The notes below the pieces were generated by a model. It was not told the DNA's origin. It made no database searches and was given only the letters and a program-made list of their open reading frames with translations. The position numbers and the translations under genes are program-made. 64,000 nt of DNA, taken from contig SFRL01000004.1 in the NCBI GenBank assembly GCA_004562765.1, forward strand, positions 1 through 64,000, given 5' to 3'. This DNA comes from a bacterium. Lineage in GTDB: Bacteria > Bacillota > Clostridia > Lachnospirales > Lachnospiraceae. Position 1 is the stretch's first letter, and each line of letters begins with the position of its first letter. Below, piece after piece: positions 7,736 through 15,926 of this stretch.

Positions 7736-9088
7736 CTATACCTTCTCCATGTGATCCAGCTTGCGCTTCCATGTGCCGCTCAGATAACGCGCCGCGCCAA
7801 CCATTGCCGCGCAGCACCACGTAAGCGGCGATACAAACCACAATCCATGATAGCCCCAGAAATAAGAGAATAAAAATGCAAACCCAATACGTGTGATCAC
7901 TTCGCTGATTCCCATGCAGATCGTGATCTTTACATCTCCCACTGCCCGCAGCAGATTGTGAAACAATGCCAAAATGCCCACCCCGATCAAGAACGGTGCA
8001 AAAATACGCATATACTCCACACCATAGCCGATGGAGATCTCGCTGTCTGTAAACATCCGCATAATGACGGGTGCCGCAAAATAAATAAACGGAGAAACCA
8101 CTGCATAACCGATGATGCACATACCAACGGTGCTGCGCAGTCCTGCTTTGATCCGGTCCGTATTTTTTGCGCCTGCATTCTGTCCGGCAAAGGTACCGAG
8201 CGCAGTACCCAGCGCATCGCCGATCTGCATGCCAAGCCCCTCCACCTTCAGACATACACCGTATGCCACAACAAGTGCCGTGCCATATGTATTGACGACC
8301 GCCTGCAGCGTCATATCCGAAACAGAGATAATACTCATCTGCAGTGCCGCAGGCAGTCCATACACAAGTATCTGTTTTCCGATCGCCCGGTTCAGTTTGA
8401 GCTTGTCCCTCCGGATGCGAAGCTGTGGCAGAAGCCGCCACGCGTAGATCAGACATGCAATCCCTGAGATCAACTGTGCCAGCACCGTCGCAAAGGCAGC
8501 GCCGCCCACTCCCATGGGCAGAACCGCCACAAACAACCAGTCCAGAAAGATATTGAGCGCACTCGAAATACCCAAAAACACAAGTGGGATCACAGAGTTG
8601 CCGAGGGAACGCAGCACCGCTGAGATCCAGTTGTACAACATGGTTCCGATGCACCCGGCAAAGATCAGTTGCAGATATAAGGCGGATTCGTCCAGAATCT
8701 CTTTCGGTGTCTGCAGTGCCATGAGCAGCGGCCGCGTACCGATCAATCCCACAACCGTCACCAGCAGCGTCATATACAGTACCACATAAATCGAAGAAAA
8801 AAATGTCTCCTCCACCGCTTTCTCATTTTTCGCCCCGTAATACTGTGACATCACGACGGATACACCGGTAGTCAGACCGATGACCAGCGACTGCATCAGA
8901 TACATGCCGACACCTGCCACGCTCACCGCTGCCAACGCATTGTCGCCCAGAAAACGCCCGACAATATAGGAATCCGCAAAATTGTAAATGCGCTGAAAAA
9001 TCAAACCAAGCAGCACCGGCATCGCAAATCTCAAGATCTGCGGTCCGATGCTGCCCGTTGTCATATCTACTGTCACTTCTTTTTTCAT
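7736..9088 (-). CDS. MATE-family efflux transporter
   Basis: A 450-residue membrane protein with about twelve hydrophobic segments in two homologous halves, typical MATE length. The N-terminal signature AMPVLLGLIFQRIYNFADSYIVGRFLG is characteristic in style (the family has two such repeats, the second around residues 240-270). MATE proteins export cationic drugs or metabolites using Na+ or H+ gradients. The start has AGGTGG upstream. It precedes the GH42/ATPase pair on the same strand and may share its transcript. Substrate unknown. Confidence 0.88.
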   Translation of the reverse strand: MKKEVTVDMTTGSIGPQILRFAMPVLLGLIFQRIYNFADSYIVGRFLGDNALAAVSVAGVGMYLMQSLVIGLTTGVSVVMSQYYGAKNEKAVEETFFSSIYVVLYMTLLVTVVGLIGTRPLLMALQTPKEILDESALYLQLIFAGCIGTMLYNWISAVLRSLGNSVIPLVFLGISSALNIFLDWLFVAVLPMGVGGAAFATVLAQLISGIACLIYAWRLLPQLRIRRDKLKLNRAIGKQILVYGLPAALQMSIISVSDMTLQAVVNTYGTALVVAYGVCLKVEGLGMQIGDALGTALGTFAGQNAGAKNTDRIKAGLRSTVGMCIIGYAVVSPFIYFAAPVIMRMFTDSEISIGYGVEYMRIFAPFLIGVGILALFHNLLRAVGDVKITICMGISEVITRIGFAFLFSYFWGYHGLWFVSPLTWCCAAMVGAARYLSGTWKRKLDHMEKV

Positions 9089-9172
9089 GTATGCGTTCCA
9101 CCTTTAAATAGCTATTTTCATCGAACAGCTACATTTTAGCATACTTCTGTTTTTCATACAATGTGGGAGCTG

Positions 9173-10777
9173 TCAGATTCCTACATTTCCACCCATAGCC
9201 GGTCCTGCTCCTCCGCGGCCGCCGCCCATACCCATGGAACCCGTATCAGAAATAGAAAGTTCTGAGGCATCGATCAGTTTTGTGCTGTCCGCAGACTGCC
9301 CGTCTGTCGTGGACGGAATCGTTCCGTCCAGCTGCCCCTGCACACTCTGCACCCGAAGTTCACAAAACTGCTCCAGTGCGTCAACACCCTTTTCAAATTC
9401 CTCATAAGTGCAGAACTTTGTCGGGTCTTTTTCAACATAAGGTGCAATGAGTTCTTCTGTTGTCCGGATCATTTCCGGGATATCCACCTTTTCAAGAAAC
9501 TCTCTGAAATACTGATGATACAGATCAGTATAGGTCTCATCCGCAAAGATCCATGCGATCATCGGACGATCCTCCATCGAGCCGCCGGAAACAGGTGTAT
9601 CGATGGGCTCATTGACTGCTGTCGTGGCATCCTGTGACTGAAAGCTTCCGAAGGCAAGATTGTAATCCCACGGGATCATGGAAAGCGCGCCATCCTCCTC
9701 ATACAGATAATAATTGTGGATCATGGAACCCGTGTAGCTGTCACCGTTGCATACAAAGTTGTGTACCACAAAGTAACGGATCACTTCATCGACATTGACC
9801 ACATCTTCTATATCCTCGTTTTCGCTGAGCGACTTCAGCGATCTGATGAGACGTGTCTTGTCAGCCTTTGTAATATCAGTCTTGGCATTGTCAAAGATGT
9901 TTGCGTAGCTGTCGGGATCGTCATCGATATACTGCAGCTTGACATCCGAACTACCCTTTGACATACCATTTTTTCCGCCAAATTTTCCATCACCGAAATC
10001 AGGCGCATCACCATCACCCGGAAAATCGCCGTGCATACCGCCGCGTCCACCAAAATCTTTTGCGGGCTTTTCTCCAGCCGGCATCTGCGGCTGTTCCGGC
10101 GCGTCTTCCGGATCAAAGTCTTCCATATTGAAGTCCTTGCCGTTTCCGCGTCCACCGCCCATGCTCATGCTGTCCGGTTTGTACAGTTCACCATGATCCG
10201 TACCATAATTTCGTTGCAAAAATGCATCTTCCACGTCCTCTACCGCAAGGTACAGTCCCCAATCCTCACCATTGATCGTAAGATATGCGTAACTGCACAG
10301 CGGAGAAGGCACACCCGCCTCACGCATGAGCTGATATGACAGGTAATCCTTCATATAAGTATTATCCTGAATGATATTATTCAGGCACAGCTTATCCAGT
10401 CCATAATATTTTTCCGCAGAATTATAATGATCAAACTCTATCTTTAAGCTGTATCGGTCACTGCCCAGCTGAGAAACATTGCTGAGGGATGTGTTTCCCT
10501 TCGCGCGGATTCCGATATTTTTGTAGGATTCGCCATCTATGATGACCGCACACGCAGTGTACTCTTCGTTTTCGCATGTCTCGAGAAATCCGTCCCAGTC
10601 ATCCATCACGATATCGATCTGATGAACCTTTGACGTATCAAACAGGCGCTGCTCATAACCCGTTGATGCTTCTGCCTGAATACCAAACGTCTCTCCATTC
10701 ATAAAGAGAGTCGTCACGATCATGGCGATCACCAGTGCGATGACACAGATCCTGTCTATATATTTATGGGTTGACAT
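9173..10777 (-). CDS. Secreted CotH kinase-family protein
   Basis: A 534-residue protein with an N-terminal signal or anchor (about residues 10-30) and a CotH domain. CotH proteins are atypical secreted protein kinases; the Bacillus founder phosphorylates spore coat proteins. Seen here: the GIRAKGNTSL strand motif, SLKIEFDHYN, GLDKLCLNN, a middle FVCNGDSYTG segment and IPWDYNLAFG, which corresponds to the metal-binding aspartate region. An insertion of about 80 residues (roughly 205-285) is rich in Gly, Asp, Met and Pro, and the C-terminus is another GMGGGRGG tract. It is last in an operon after DUF4956 and VTC genes (15-base gap), an association that suggests a cell-envelope role linked to polyphosphate and not spore coat alone. 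Confidence 0.87.
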   Translation of the reverse strand: MSTHKYIDRICVIALVIAMIVTTLFMNGETFGIQAEASTGYEQRLFDTSKVHQIDIVMDDWDGFLETCENEEYTACAVIIDGESYKNIGIRAKGNTSLSNVSQLGSDRYSLKIEFDHYNSAEKYYGLDKLCLNNIIQDNTYMKDYLSYQLMREAGVPSPLCSYAYLTINGEDWGLYLAVEDVEDAFLQRNYGTDHGELYKPDSMSMGGGRGNGKDFNMEDFDPEDAPEQPQMPAGEKPAKDFGGRGGMHGDFPGDGDAPDFGDGKFGGKNGMSKGSSDVKLQYIDDDPDSYANIFDNAKTDITKADKTRLIRSLKSLSENEDIEDVVNVDEVIRYFVVHNFVCNGDSYTGSMIHNYYLYEEDGALSMIPWDYNLAFGSFQSQDATTAVNEPIDTPVSGGSMEDRPMIAWIFADETYTDLYHQYFREFLEKVDIPEMIRTTEELIAPYVEKDPTKFCTYEEFEKGVDALEQFCELRVQSVQGQLDGTIPSTTDGQSADSTKLIDASELSISDTGSMGMGGGRGGAGPAMGGNVGI

Positions 10778-10792
10778 AAAATCCCCCCTTAC

Positions 10793-11464
10793 TTAGCCCA
10801 TATAGTCGCCGTTATAGCTGACCAGAACTGCACTGTGCACCTTTTGCATATCCGCAAGTTCATTGATAAAATCCGTGTTATCTTCTTTTAAACGGATCTC
10901 CAGATTCAGCTCGATCAACCCCTTCTGTGCAGACTTACTCTTGACCACACACCGCTTCGTCCGCTGGTCCAAATACTCCTTTGCCTGCACTTCACTGTCA
11001 TGATCCTCACATTGAAGCACAACAATATAGGGATTTGTGTAGGATTTTTTGTTGACAAATACGATGAGTACGATCCCGATCACCGCACTGCCGAATACCG
11101 CCAGCGGAATCAGGCCTGCTGCCAGCACGATACCGACTGCGATGGACCAGAATAAAAAAGCAATGTCAAGGGGCTCCTTGATCGCCGTCCGGAAACGAAC
11201 GATGGACAGCGCGCCGACCATACCGAGTGATAACACAACGTTACTCGTCACTGCAAGGATCACCAGCGCCGTGATCATTGTCAGGGCAATGAGCGTCACG
11301 CCAAAGCTGGCGGAATACATCACACCCGAAAACGTCTTTTTATACACATAATAGATAAATAACCCCAGTGCAAATGCCAGCAATAGCGTCAGCGTCATAT
11401 CCAGAACACTCACACTTGTCACATTCTCCAAAAAGCTTGATTTAAAAATGTCATTAAATGTCAT
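10793..11464 (-). CDS. DUF4956 membrane protein
   Basis: A 223-residue protein with about four transmembrane helices in residues 20-140, followed by a soluble C-terminal domain of about 85 residues. The loop VGALSIVRFRTAIKEP between helices is the most family-like segment. DUF4956 has no established function. Its neighbours here, a VTC-type polyphosphate polymerase upstream and CotH downstream, suggest it is the membrane partner of the polymerase, perhaps a channel or anchor. Start has AAGGAG about 11 bases upstream. Confidence 0.88.
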   Translation of the reverse strand: MTFNDIFKSSFLENVTSVSVLDMTLTLLLAFALGLFIYYVYKKTFSGVMYSASFGVTLIALTMITALVILAVTSNVVLSLGMVGALSIVRFRTAIKEPLDIAFLFWSIAVGIVLAAGLIPLAVFGSAVIGIVLIVFVNKKSYTNPYIVVLQCEDHDSEVQAKEYLDQRTKRCVVKSKSAQKGLIELNLEIRLKEDNTDFINELADMQKVHSAVLVSYNGDYMG

Positions 11465-11528
11465 GTCAAATTGTCTCCTTCTTTTTATTTATTTTCGTAC
11501 CGGCGCCATTTCACCGGATCCATGCGGT

Positions 11529-12218
11529 CTATCCGTACATCCTGCAGGCTGCATATTTTGAAAACGATGTGGTCTGTCTGCTGCCAAGCTGCACGGCATC
11601 CCGGATCACAGACGGCAGAAATTCATCCCACTTCACTTCCAGGATCGTCACATGTTCCCCCACCGGGATCGTCACACAATCCGCATTTAGGAAATCCGTG
11701 CACTGCAATCCGGTCCGGATGTTGTAATCCAGCGTCACACGTACATTTCCGGGCGCGTACACAAATGGCTCTCTCGTGTAATCAACAATTGTTTTCGGCC
11801 GGAATCCTCCGTTTTTCATTTTTACATACAACTCCTGCACCAGCGGTCTGTCAGCGGAGAGCATCCATTCCAGATCTCCATCCACTATGCGCTGTGCCTC
11901 CTGTGCACTCAGAATCGCGCGGTCCTTGGTTCCCAGACCGTTATATTTAGACTTTTTCTCCAGATGGATCTGTGAAAGGTCCCCGTTGTAATAGCGCATC
12001 CGAAACTTTTCCCGACGGTTCACGCCATCTACCTTTTCCCGCAATGCCTGATTCGATAAGTTGTCAAAATACAGGCTGCGGATCAGGTATTTTCCGTCCA
12101 CGGCATTTGCATCCACATTTGCCACCGCACGCAGCCGCTGTCGGATCGCAATCATATCTGAGCCACCGATGATGTGCTTCCACTCGTGGCGGTATGCGTT
12201 CTCATTGTTCTCATCCAT
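11529..12218 (-). CDS. VTC-domain polyphosphate polymerase-like protein
   Basis: A 229-residue protein made almost wholly of a VTC catalytic domain, the tunnel-shaped fold of yeast Vtc4 that makes polyphosphate from ATP. Basic and acidic tunnel-lining residues expected of the family are present: HEWKH near the N-terminus, RSLYFDN, REKFRMRYYNGD, HLEKKSK, ILEVKWDEF and the C-terminal SFSKYAACR. There is no SPX domain and no membrane segment, so it probably works at the membrane through DUF4956. It is first in the operon. Polymerase activity is inferred from motif conservation. Other triphosphate-tunnel activities are possible. Confidence 0.85.
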   Translation of the reverse strand: MDENNENAYRHEWKHIIGGSDMIAIRQRLRAVANVDANAVDGKYLIRSLYFDNLSNQALREKVDGVNRREKFRMRYYNGDLSQIHLEKKSKYNGLGTKDRAILSAQEAQRIVDGDLEWMLSADRPLVQELYVKMKNGGFRPKTIVDYTREPFVYAPGNVRVTLDYNIRTGLQCTDFLNADCVTIPVGEHVTILEVKWDEFLPSVIRDAVQLGSRQTTSFSKYAACRMYG

Positions 12219-12396
12219 TTCTTATCACTTCCTTCCTGTTTCCGATTTGCACCTCAGCACACATTTTGTATTCCTGAAATACGCATGTGCTCTGACCTGA
12301 AACTGATTGTAAGCAAGCTCGCTGAAATGACGCTGAAAAAAAGCAATGCAGACATCGAATTCACAAAAACATCACAGAATCGGCGAGAAAGCGCCC

Positions 12397-12425
12397 CTGA
12401 CACAACATGAACTTTATGATATAAT
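12397..12425 (+). promoter_or_regulatory. Promoter of the response regulator/kinase pair
   Basis: CTGACA (12397-12402) and TATAAT (12420-12425) with a 17-base spacer, about 28 bases before the ORF start. It sits in the divergent gap (12219-12453) shared with the VTC operon. The operon's own minus-strand promoter is not obvious to me. Confidence 0.7.
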
Positions 12426-12453
12426 GAGGAAAGGCAAAAAAGGAGACGATCTC

Positions 12454-13128
12454 ATGAAAATTCTGATTATAGAAGATGAAACCATACTGGCAGAATCTTT
12501 GAAAACGCTGCTTGAAGCAAAAGGATATGAGACAGAAGCTGTCTATGACGGAAAAAGCGGACTGGAATACGCCGGACTCGGCATCTATGATCTTGTGATC
12601 CTGGATGTGATGCTGCCCGGACTCGACGGGTATCAGATTGCAAAAAAGCTTCGCGCCATGAAATGCGGAACACCGATCCTCATGCTCACCGCCAGATCCG
12701 GTCTGGAGGATCGCATTGAAGGTCTGGACGCCGGTGCGGACTACTATCTCGCGAAACCCTTTGACACCCGGGAACTGCTCGCCTGTGTCAACGCATTACT
12801 GCGGCGGCAGGGATCACAGGTGAATGAACTCATCTTCGGAAACACATCGCTCGACCTCTCCTCCGGCACACTGATCTGCGGAAAGGAAAACATCCGTCTG
12901 TCCGCCAAGGAATTTGAGGTCATGCGCCTTCTTTTTCAGAATCCGGCACGCAACCTCTCGAAAGAGACCATTCTCGCCCACGTGTGGGGTTATGATTCGA
13001 ATGCAGTGGAAAATCATGTGGAAGTATATGTTGGATTTCTGCGAAAAAAACTGTCTGCCATCCGTTCAAACGTAGCGATCGTAGCGATCCGCAGACTTGG
13101 ATACCATCTGGAGGTGACAACACCTTGA
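12454..13128 (+). CDS. OmpR/PhoB-family response regulator
   Basis: A 224-residue regulator. The start (MKILIIEDE) is fixed by AAGGAG nine bases upstream; the frame is open further up without a ribosome site. The receiver domain occupies residues 1-115, with the phosphoacceptor Asp in LVILDVMLPG (about 51) and the conserved Lys in YLAKPFD. The C-terminal winged helix ends with the YVGFLRKKL and RRLGYHL signatures. The gene overlaps its kinase by 4 bases and is divergent from the VTC-DUF4956-CotH operon, its most likely local target. Confidence 0.93.
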   Translation: MKILIIEDETILAESLKTLLEAKGYETEAVYDGKSGLEYAGLGIYDLVILDVMLPGLDGYQIAKKLRAMKCGTPILMLTARSGLEDRIEGLDAGADYYLAKPFDTRELLACVNALLRRQGSQVNELIFGNTSLDLSSGTLICGKENIRLSAKEFEVMRLLFQNPARNLSKETILAHVWGYDSNAVENHVEVYVGFLRKKLSAIRSNVAIVAIRRLGYHLEVTTP

Positions 13129-14426
13129 TAAAGAAACTCAGACTGAAATTTATCTGTATGAATATGACGATCGTCACAGCCATTCTGATCACGATCCTAT
13201 GTGCCATCGTACATCTGACCGGGCAAAATCTGGAGCGAAACAGTATGCAGACCTTGCACGAACTGGCATCTGAACCGTTCGGCGAAAAACGCCCCGGCAG
13301 ACAGCCGGATCTGCACCAGCCCTATCTCTTGCTCCGGCTGGATACGGACGGAACTGTGGTCGGGACAGATAATTCTCATTTTCCAATATCAGATTCCGAT
13401 ACGCTTGAAGAACTCATAAACACTGCGCTTGACGCTCCTGCAGATACTCCCGGAAAAATAAAAAAAGACGCTCCGAAAGCGATTCGTGAGCGTTCCGGCA
13501 CGATCCCTGACCGGCATGTCCGCTTCCTTTGCCTGGACACCCCGCAGGGCAAATGTCTGGTCTTCGTTGATATTTCCGGCGAGCAGGGCATGCGCTCCTC
13601 GCTCATCCGCAACTGTATCCTCATCGGCATTGGCGGTTTTTTGCTCTTTTTTCTCATCAGCATCCTGTTTGCCCGCTGGGCGATAAAGCCGGTGGAAAAC
13701 GCCTGGAATGAACAAAAACAGTTTGTCGCAGATGCATCTCACGAGCTGAAAACACCGCTGACTGTGATCCTGACAAACGCAGAACTGCTTCAGTCACCCG
13801 AGTATGATGCAAACGCAAAAACACGTTTTGCAGATAACATCCTGACAATGTCCAGACAGATGCGCTCACTCGTTGAAGGACTGCTGGAACTGTCGCGTGC
13901 AGACAACGGCTCCATGGATCTTGCCATGGAAAACCTAGACTTTGGAGTGACGACTGAAACCGCACTCTATCTGTTTGAACCGCTGTATTTCGAGCACTCT
14001 CTCTCACTGCGCAGTGAGCTTGCTGATGACGTGTGGGTAAAGGGCAGCCCCACACATCTCAAACAAGTGCTCGACATTCTTCTTGACAATGCGCTCAAAT
14101 ACAGCGCCCCTGACAGTGAAGTTCTCGTCAAACTCGAAAAACAGCATCACTGCTGTCTGTTGTCCGTAACAAGCTGCGGAGACACAATCTCACAAAAAGA
14201 TCTGAAACATATCTTTCAGCGCTTTTACCGGGTCGACAAAAGCCGTACAGGCTCCGGCAGCTACGGGCTTGGTCTGTCCATCGCAGAGAGCATTGTCCGC
14301 AAACATCACGGAAAGATCTGGGCAGAAAGTGTGGACGGGCGCAACACCTTTTTTGTGTGGCTGAAAACCTTAGATCACTTTATACTCCAGCCATTTTCCC
14401 TGCACGAATCTCCAGACAAACAATGA
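13125..14426 (+). CDS. Sensor histidine kinase
   Basis: A 433-residue membrane kinase starting at a TTG (13125-13127) that overlaps the regulator's stop; GGAGGTG lies 7 bases upstream. One membrane helix is at about 7-29 and a second at about 160-185, framing an extracellular sensor of about 130 residues. The H box is FVADASHELKTPL (about 200-212), then the N box (DNALKYS) and the G1 box (GSYGLGLSIAES). The last 19 codons overlap the end of the convergent MATE gene by 57 bases, and the C-terminus after FFVWLKT is atypical, perhaps a read-on tail gained after loss of the original stop. Confidence 0.9.
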   Translation: MIKKLRLKFICMNMTIVTAILITILCAIVHLTGQNLERNSMQTLHELASEPFGEKRPGRQPDLHQPYLLLRLDTDGTVVGTDNSHFPISDSDTLEELINTALDAPADTPGKIKKDAPKAIRERSGTIPDRHVRFLCLDTPQGKCLVFVDISGEQGMRSSLIRNCILIGIGGFLLFFLISILFARWAIKPVENAWNEQKQFVADASHELKTPLTVILTNAELLQSPEYDANAKTRFADNILTMSRQMRSLVEGLLELSRADNGSMDLAMENLDFGVTTETALYLFEPLYFEHSLSLRSELADDVWVKGSPTHLKQVLDILLDNALKYSAPDSEVLVKLEKQHHCCLLSVTSCGDTISQKDLKHIFQRFYRVDKSRTGSGSYGLGLSIAESIVRKHHGKIWAESVDGRNTFFVWLKTLDHFILQPFSLHESPDKQ

Positions 14427-15743
14427 CGACCTGAAGATCCAGTCAAATACCATTGCTACCCACACACCGATCGCGCCCCAGCCAAGTCCGATACCAAGTA
14501 TCACGCTGAATAGAATGCGGAATACCACCATTGAGAATATGGAAATAAACATGCAAAACTTTACATCTCCGGCCGCGCGCAGCGCATTTGGCATTGTAAA
14601 GGCTGTGGGCCACAAAAAGATTGCCATTCCGTCATGGATCATGACCAGAATATATGCATACCGGTACGCTTCCGGTGAAAGCGAAAAACATTTCAGAATC
14701 AGCGGTAATCCCAGTAAAATGATCGCATTGACAACCATCGTGATCATGTATGTAAGCTTCCACAATCGTTTGGTATAGTATACGGCCTGTTCCTTATCTC
14801 CTGCTCCCATACACTGCCCCACGACAGTGATCATGGCGAGATTCATAGCCTGACCTGCAATACATCCCATGGAATCCAGAGTGTTTGCCACTGCATTTGC
14901 CGCGATCTGAGCTGTTCCAAACAGGGCTATAATGCTCACCACCAACACTCTTCCCAGCTGAAAAAGTCCATTCTCTACACCACTTGGTATGGCGATGTGC
15001 AGAATACGTTTCACCATGCCTTTTTCCCATCTTAAAAGTTCCCGGTACTTTACGCGCACTTCATTTGCAGAGCCGGTTGCCAATACCAGGATCGTGATCG
15101 CTCCCAGAACTCTTGCCGCAAAGGTGGAGAGTGCCGCTCCTGCCGCTCCCATGGAAAATCCAAAGATCAGAATGGCATTTCCCACTGCATTGAATAGATT
15201 CATACCGGCTGAGATCTGCATGGAGATCTTTGCATTTCCCATGGACCGGTAAATCGCTGCACAGGCATTGAAAACAGCCAGAAACGGATAAGACCACGCC
15301 GAGATCAGAAAATAAATACTTGCACTCTCCATAACATCCGCTTCAATGGATCCAAACAACAGCGTTAAAATAAATCTGTTTCCCAAAACAGACAGGATCA
15401 TAAAACCGACCGCGATTACCGTTGCCACCGTCACAAGCTGGGAAGCCGCCCTTGAGGCATTGTCTTTATCCCTGCTTCCCAGATACTGTGAGATCACGAC
15501 CGCGCCGCCTGTCGCAATGGCTGCAAAAATACTGATCAGAAGATTGTTGATCATATCCACCAAAGAGACACCCGACATGGCCGCCTCCCCGGCATAGGAT
15601 ATCATGATCGTATCAACCATGCCGACCGTAATGGCCAACACCTGCTCGATGATAAGGGGATAGATCAGCTGCCTGAGCTGGGCTGAATCGAACATCGTTC
15701 CCTGAGCCTTATTGTTATATTTTCCGAAAATTCCATATTTCAT
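14370..15743 (-). CDS. MATE-family efflux transporter
   Basis: A 457-residue protein with about twelve membrane segments, distinct in sequence from the MATE protein at 7.7-9.1 kb. The first helix region reads IEQVLAITVGMVDTIMISY, the usual start of this subgroup. The ATG at 15743 is taken, but Met17 (15693-15695, before FDSAQLRQLI) also has an upstream purine-rich site and matches where many relatives begin. It converges on the histidine kinase with a 57-base overlap. Substrate unknown. Confidence 0.87.
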   Translation of the reverse strand: MKYGIFGKYNNKAQGTMFDSAQLRQLIYPLIIEQVLAITVGMVDTIMISYAGEAAMSGVSLVDMINNLLISIFAAIATGGAVVISQYLGSRDKDNASRAASQLVTVATVIAVGFMILSVLGNRFILTLLFGSIEADVMESASIYFLISAWSYPFLAVFNACAAIYRSMGNAKISMQISAGMNLFNAVGNAILIFGFSMGAAGAALSTFAARVLGAITILVLATGSANEVRVKYRELLRWEKGMVKRILHIAIPSGVENGLFQLGRVLVVSIIALFGTAQIAANAVANTLDSMGCIAGQAMNLAMITVVGQCMGAGDKEQAVYYTKRLWKLTYMITMVVNAIILLGLPLILKCFSLSPEAYRYAYILVMIHDGMAIFLWPTAFTMPNALRAAGDVKFCMFISIFSMVVFRILFSVILGIGLGWGAIGVWVAMVFDWIFRSSLFVWRFVQGKWLEYKVI

Positions 15744-15855
15744 AGATACCTATTCACCATTTCTCCTATTGTAATTCCAAAACTATCACCACATAAGAAT
15801 GCCACTTTTTGCATGGATTTTCAACTGCTTTACTGACATTCTTTTATATGAAATG

Positions 15856-15880
15856 AGGCAGGAATGATCCACTCCTGCCT
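15856..15880. terminator. Hairpin between MATE and dehydratase genes
   Basis: AGGCAGGA (15856-15863) pairs with TCCTGCCT (15873-15880) around a 9-base loop. It lies about 50 bases after the dehydratase stop on the minus strand. The T-run is poor in both directions (TCATTTCATA on the minus strand), so termination is probable and no more. Confidence 0.5.
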
Positions 15881-15926
15881 TTCTTCCACTCAACTTACTA
15901 TATTTAAAGGGGTAGTTCTGATTGCC

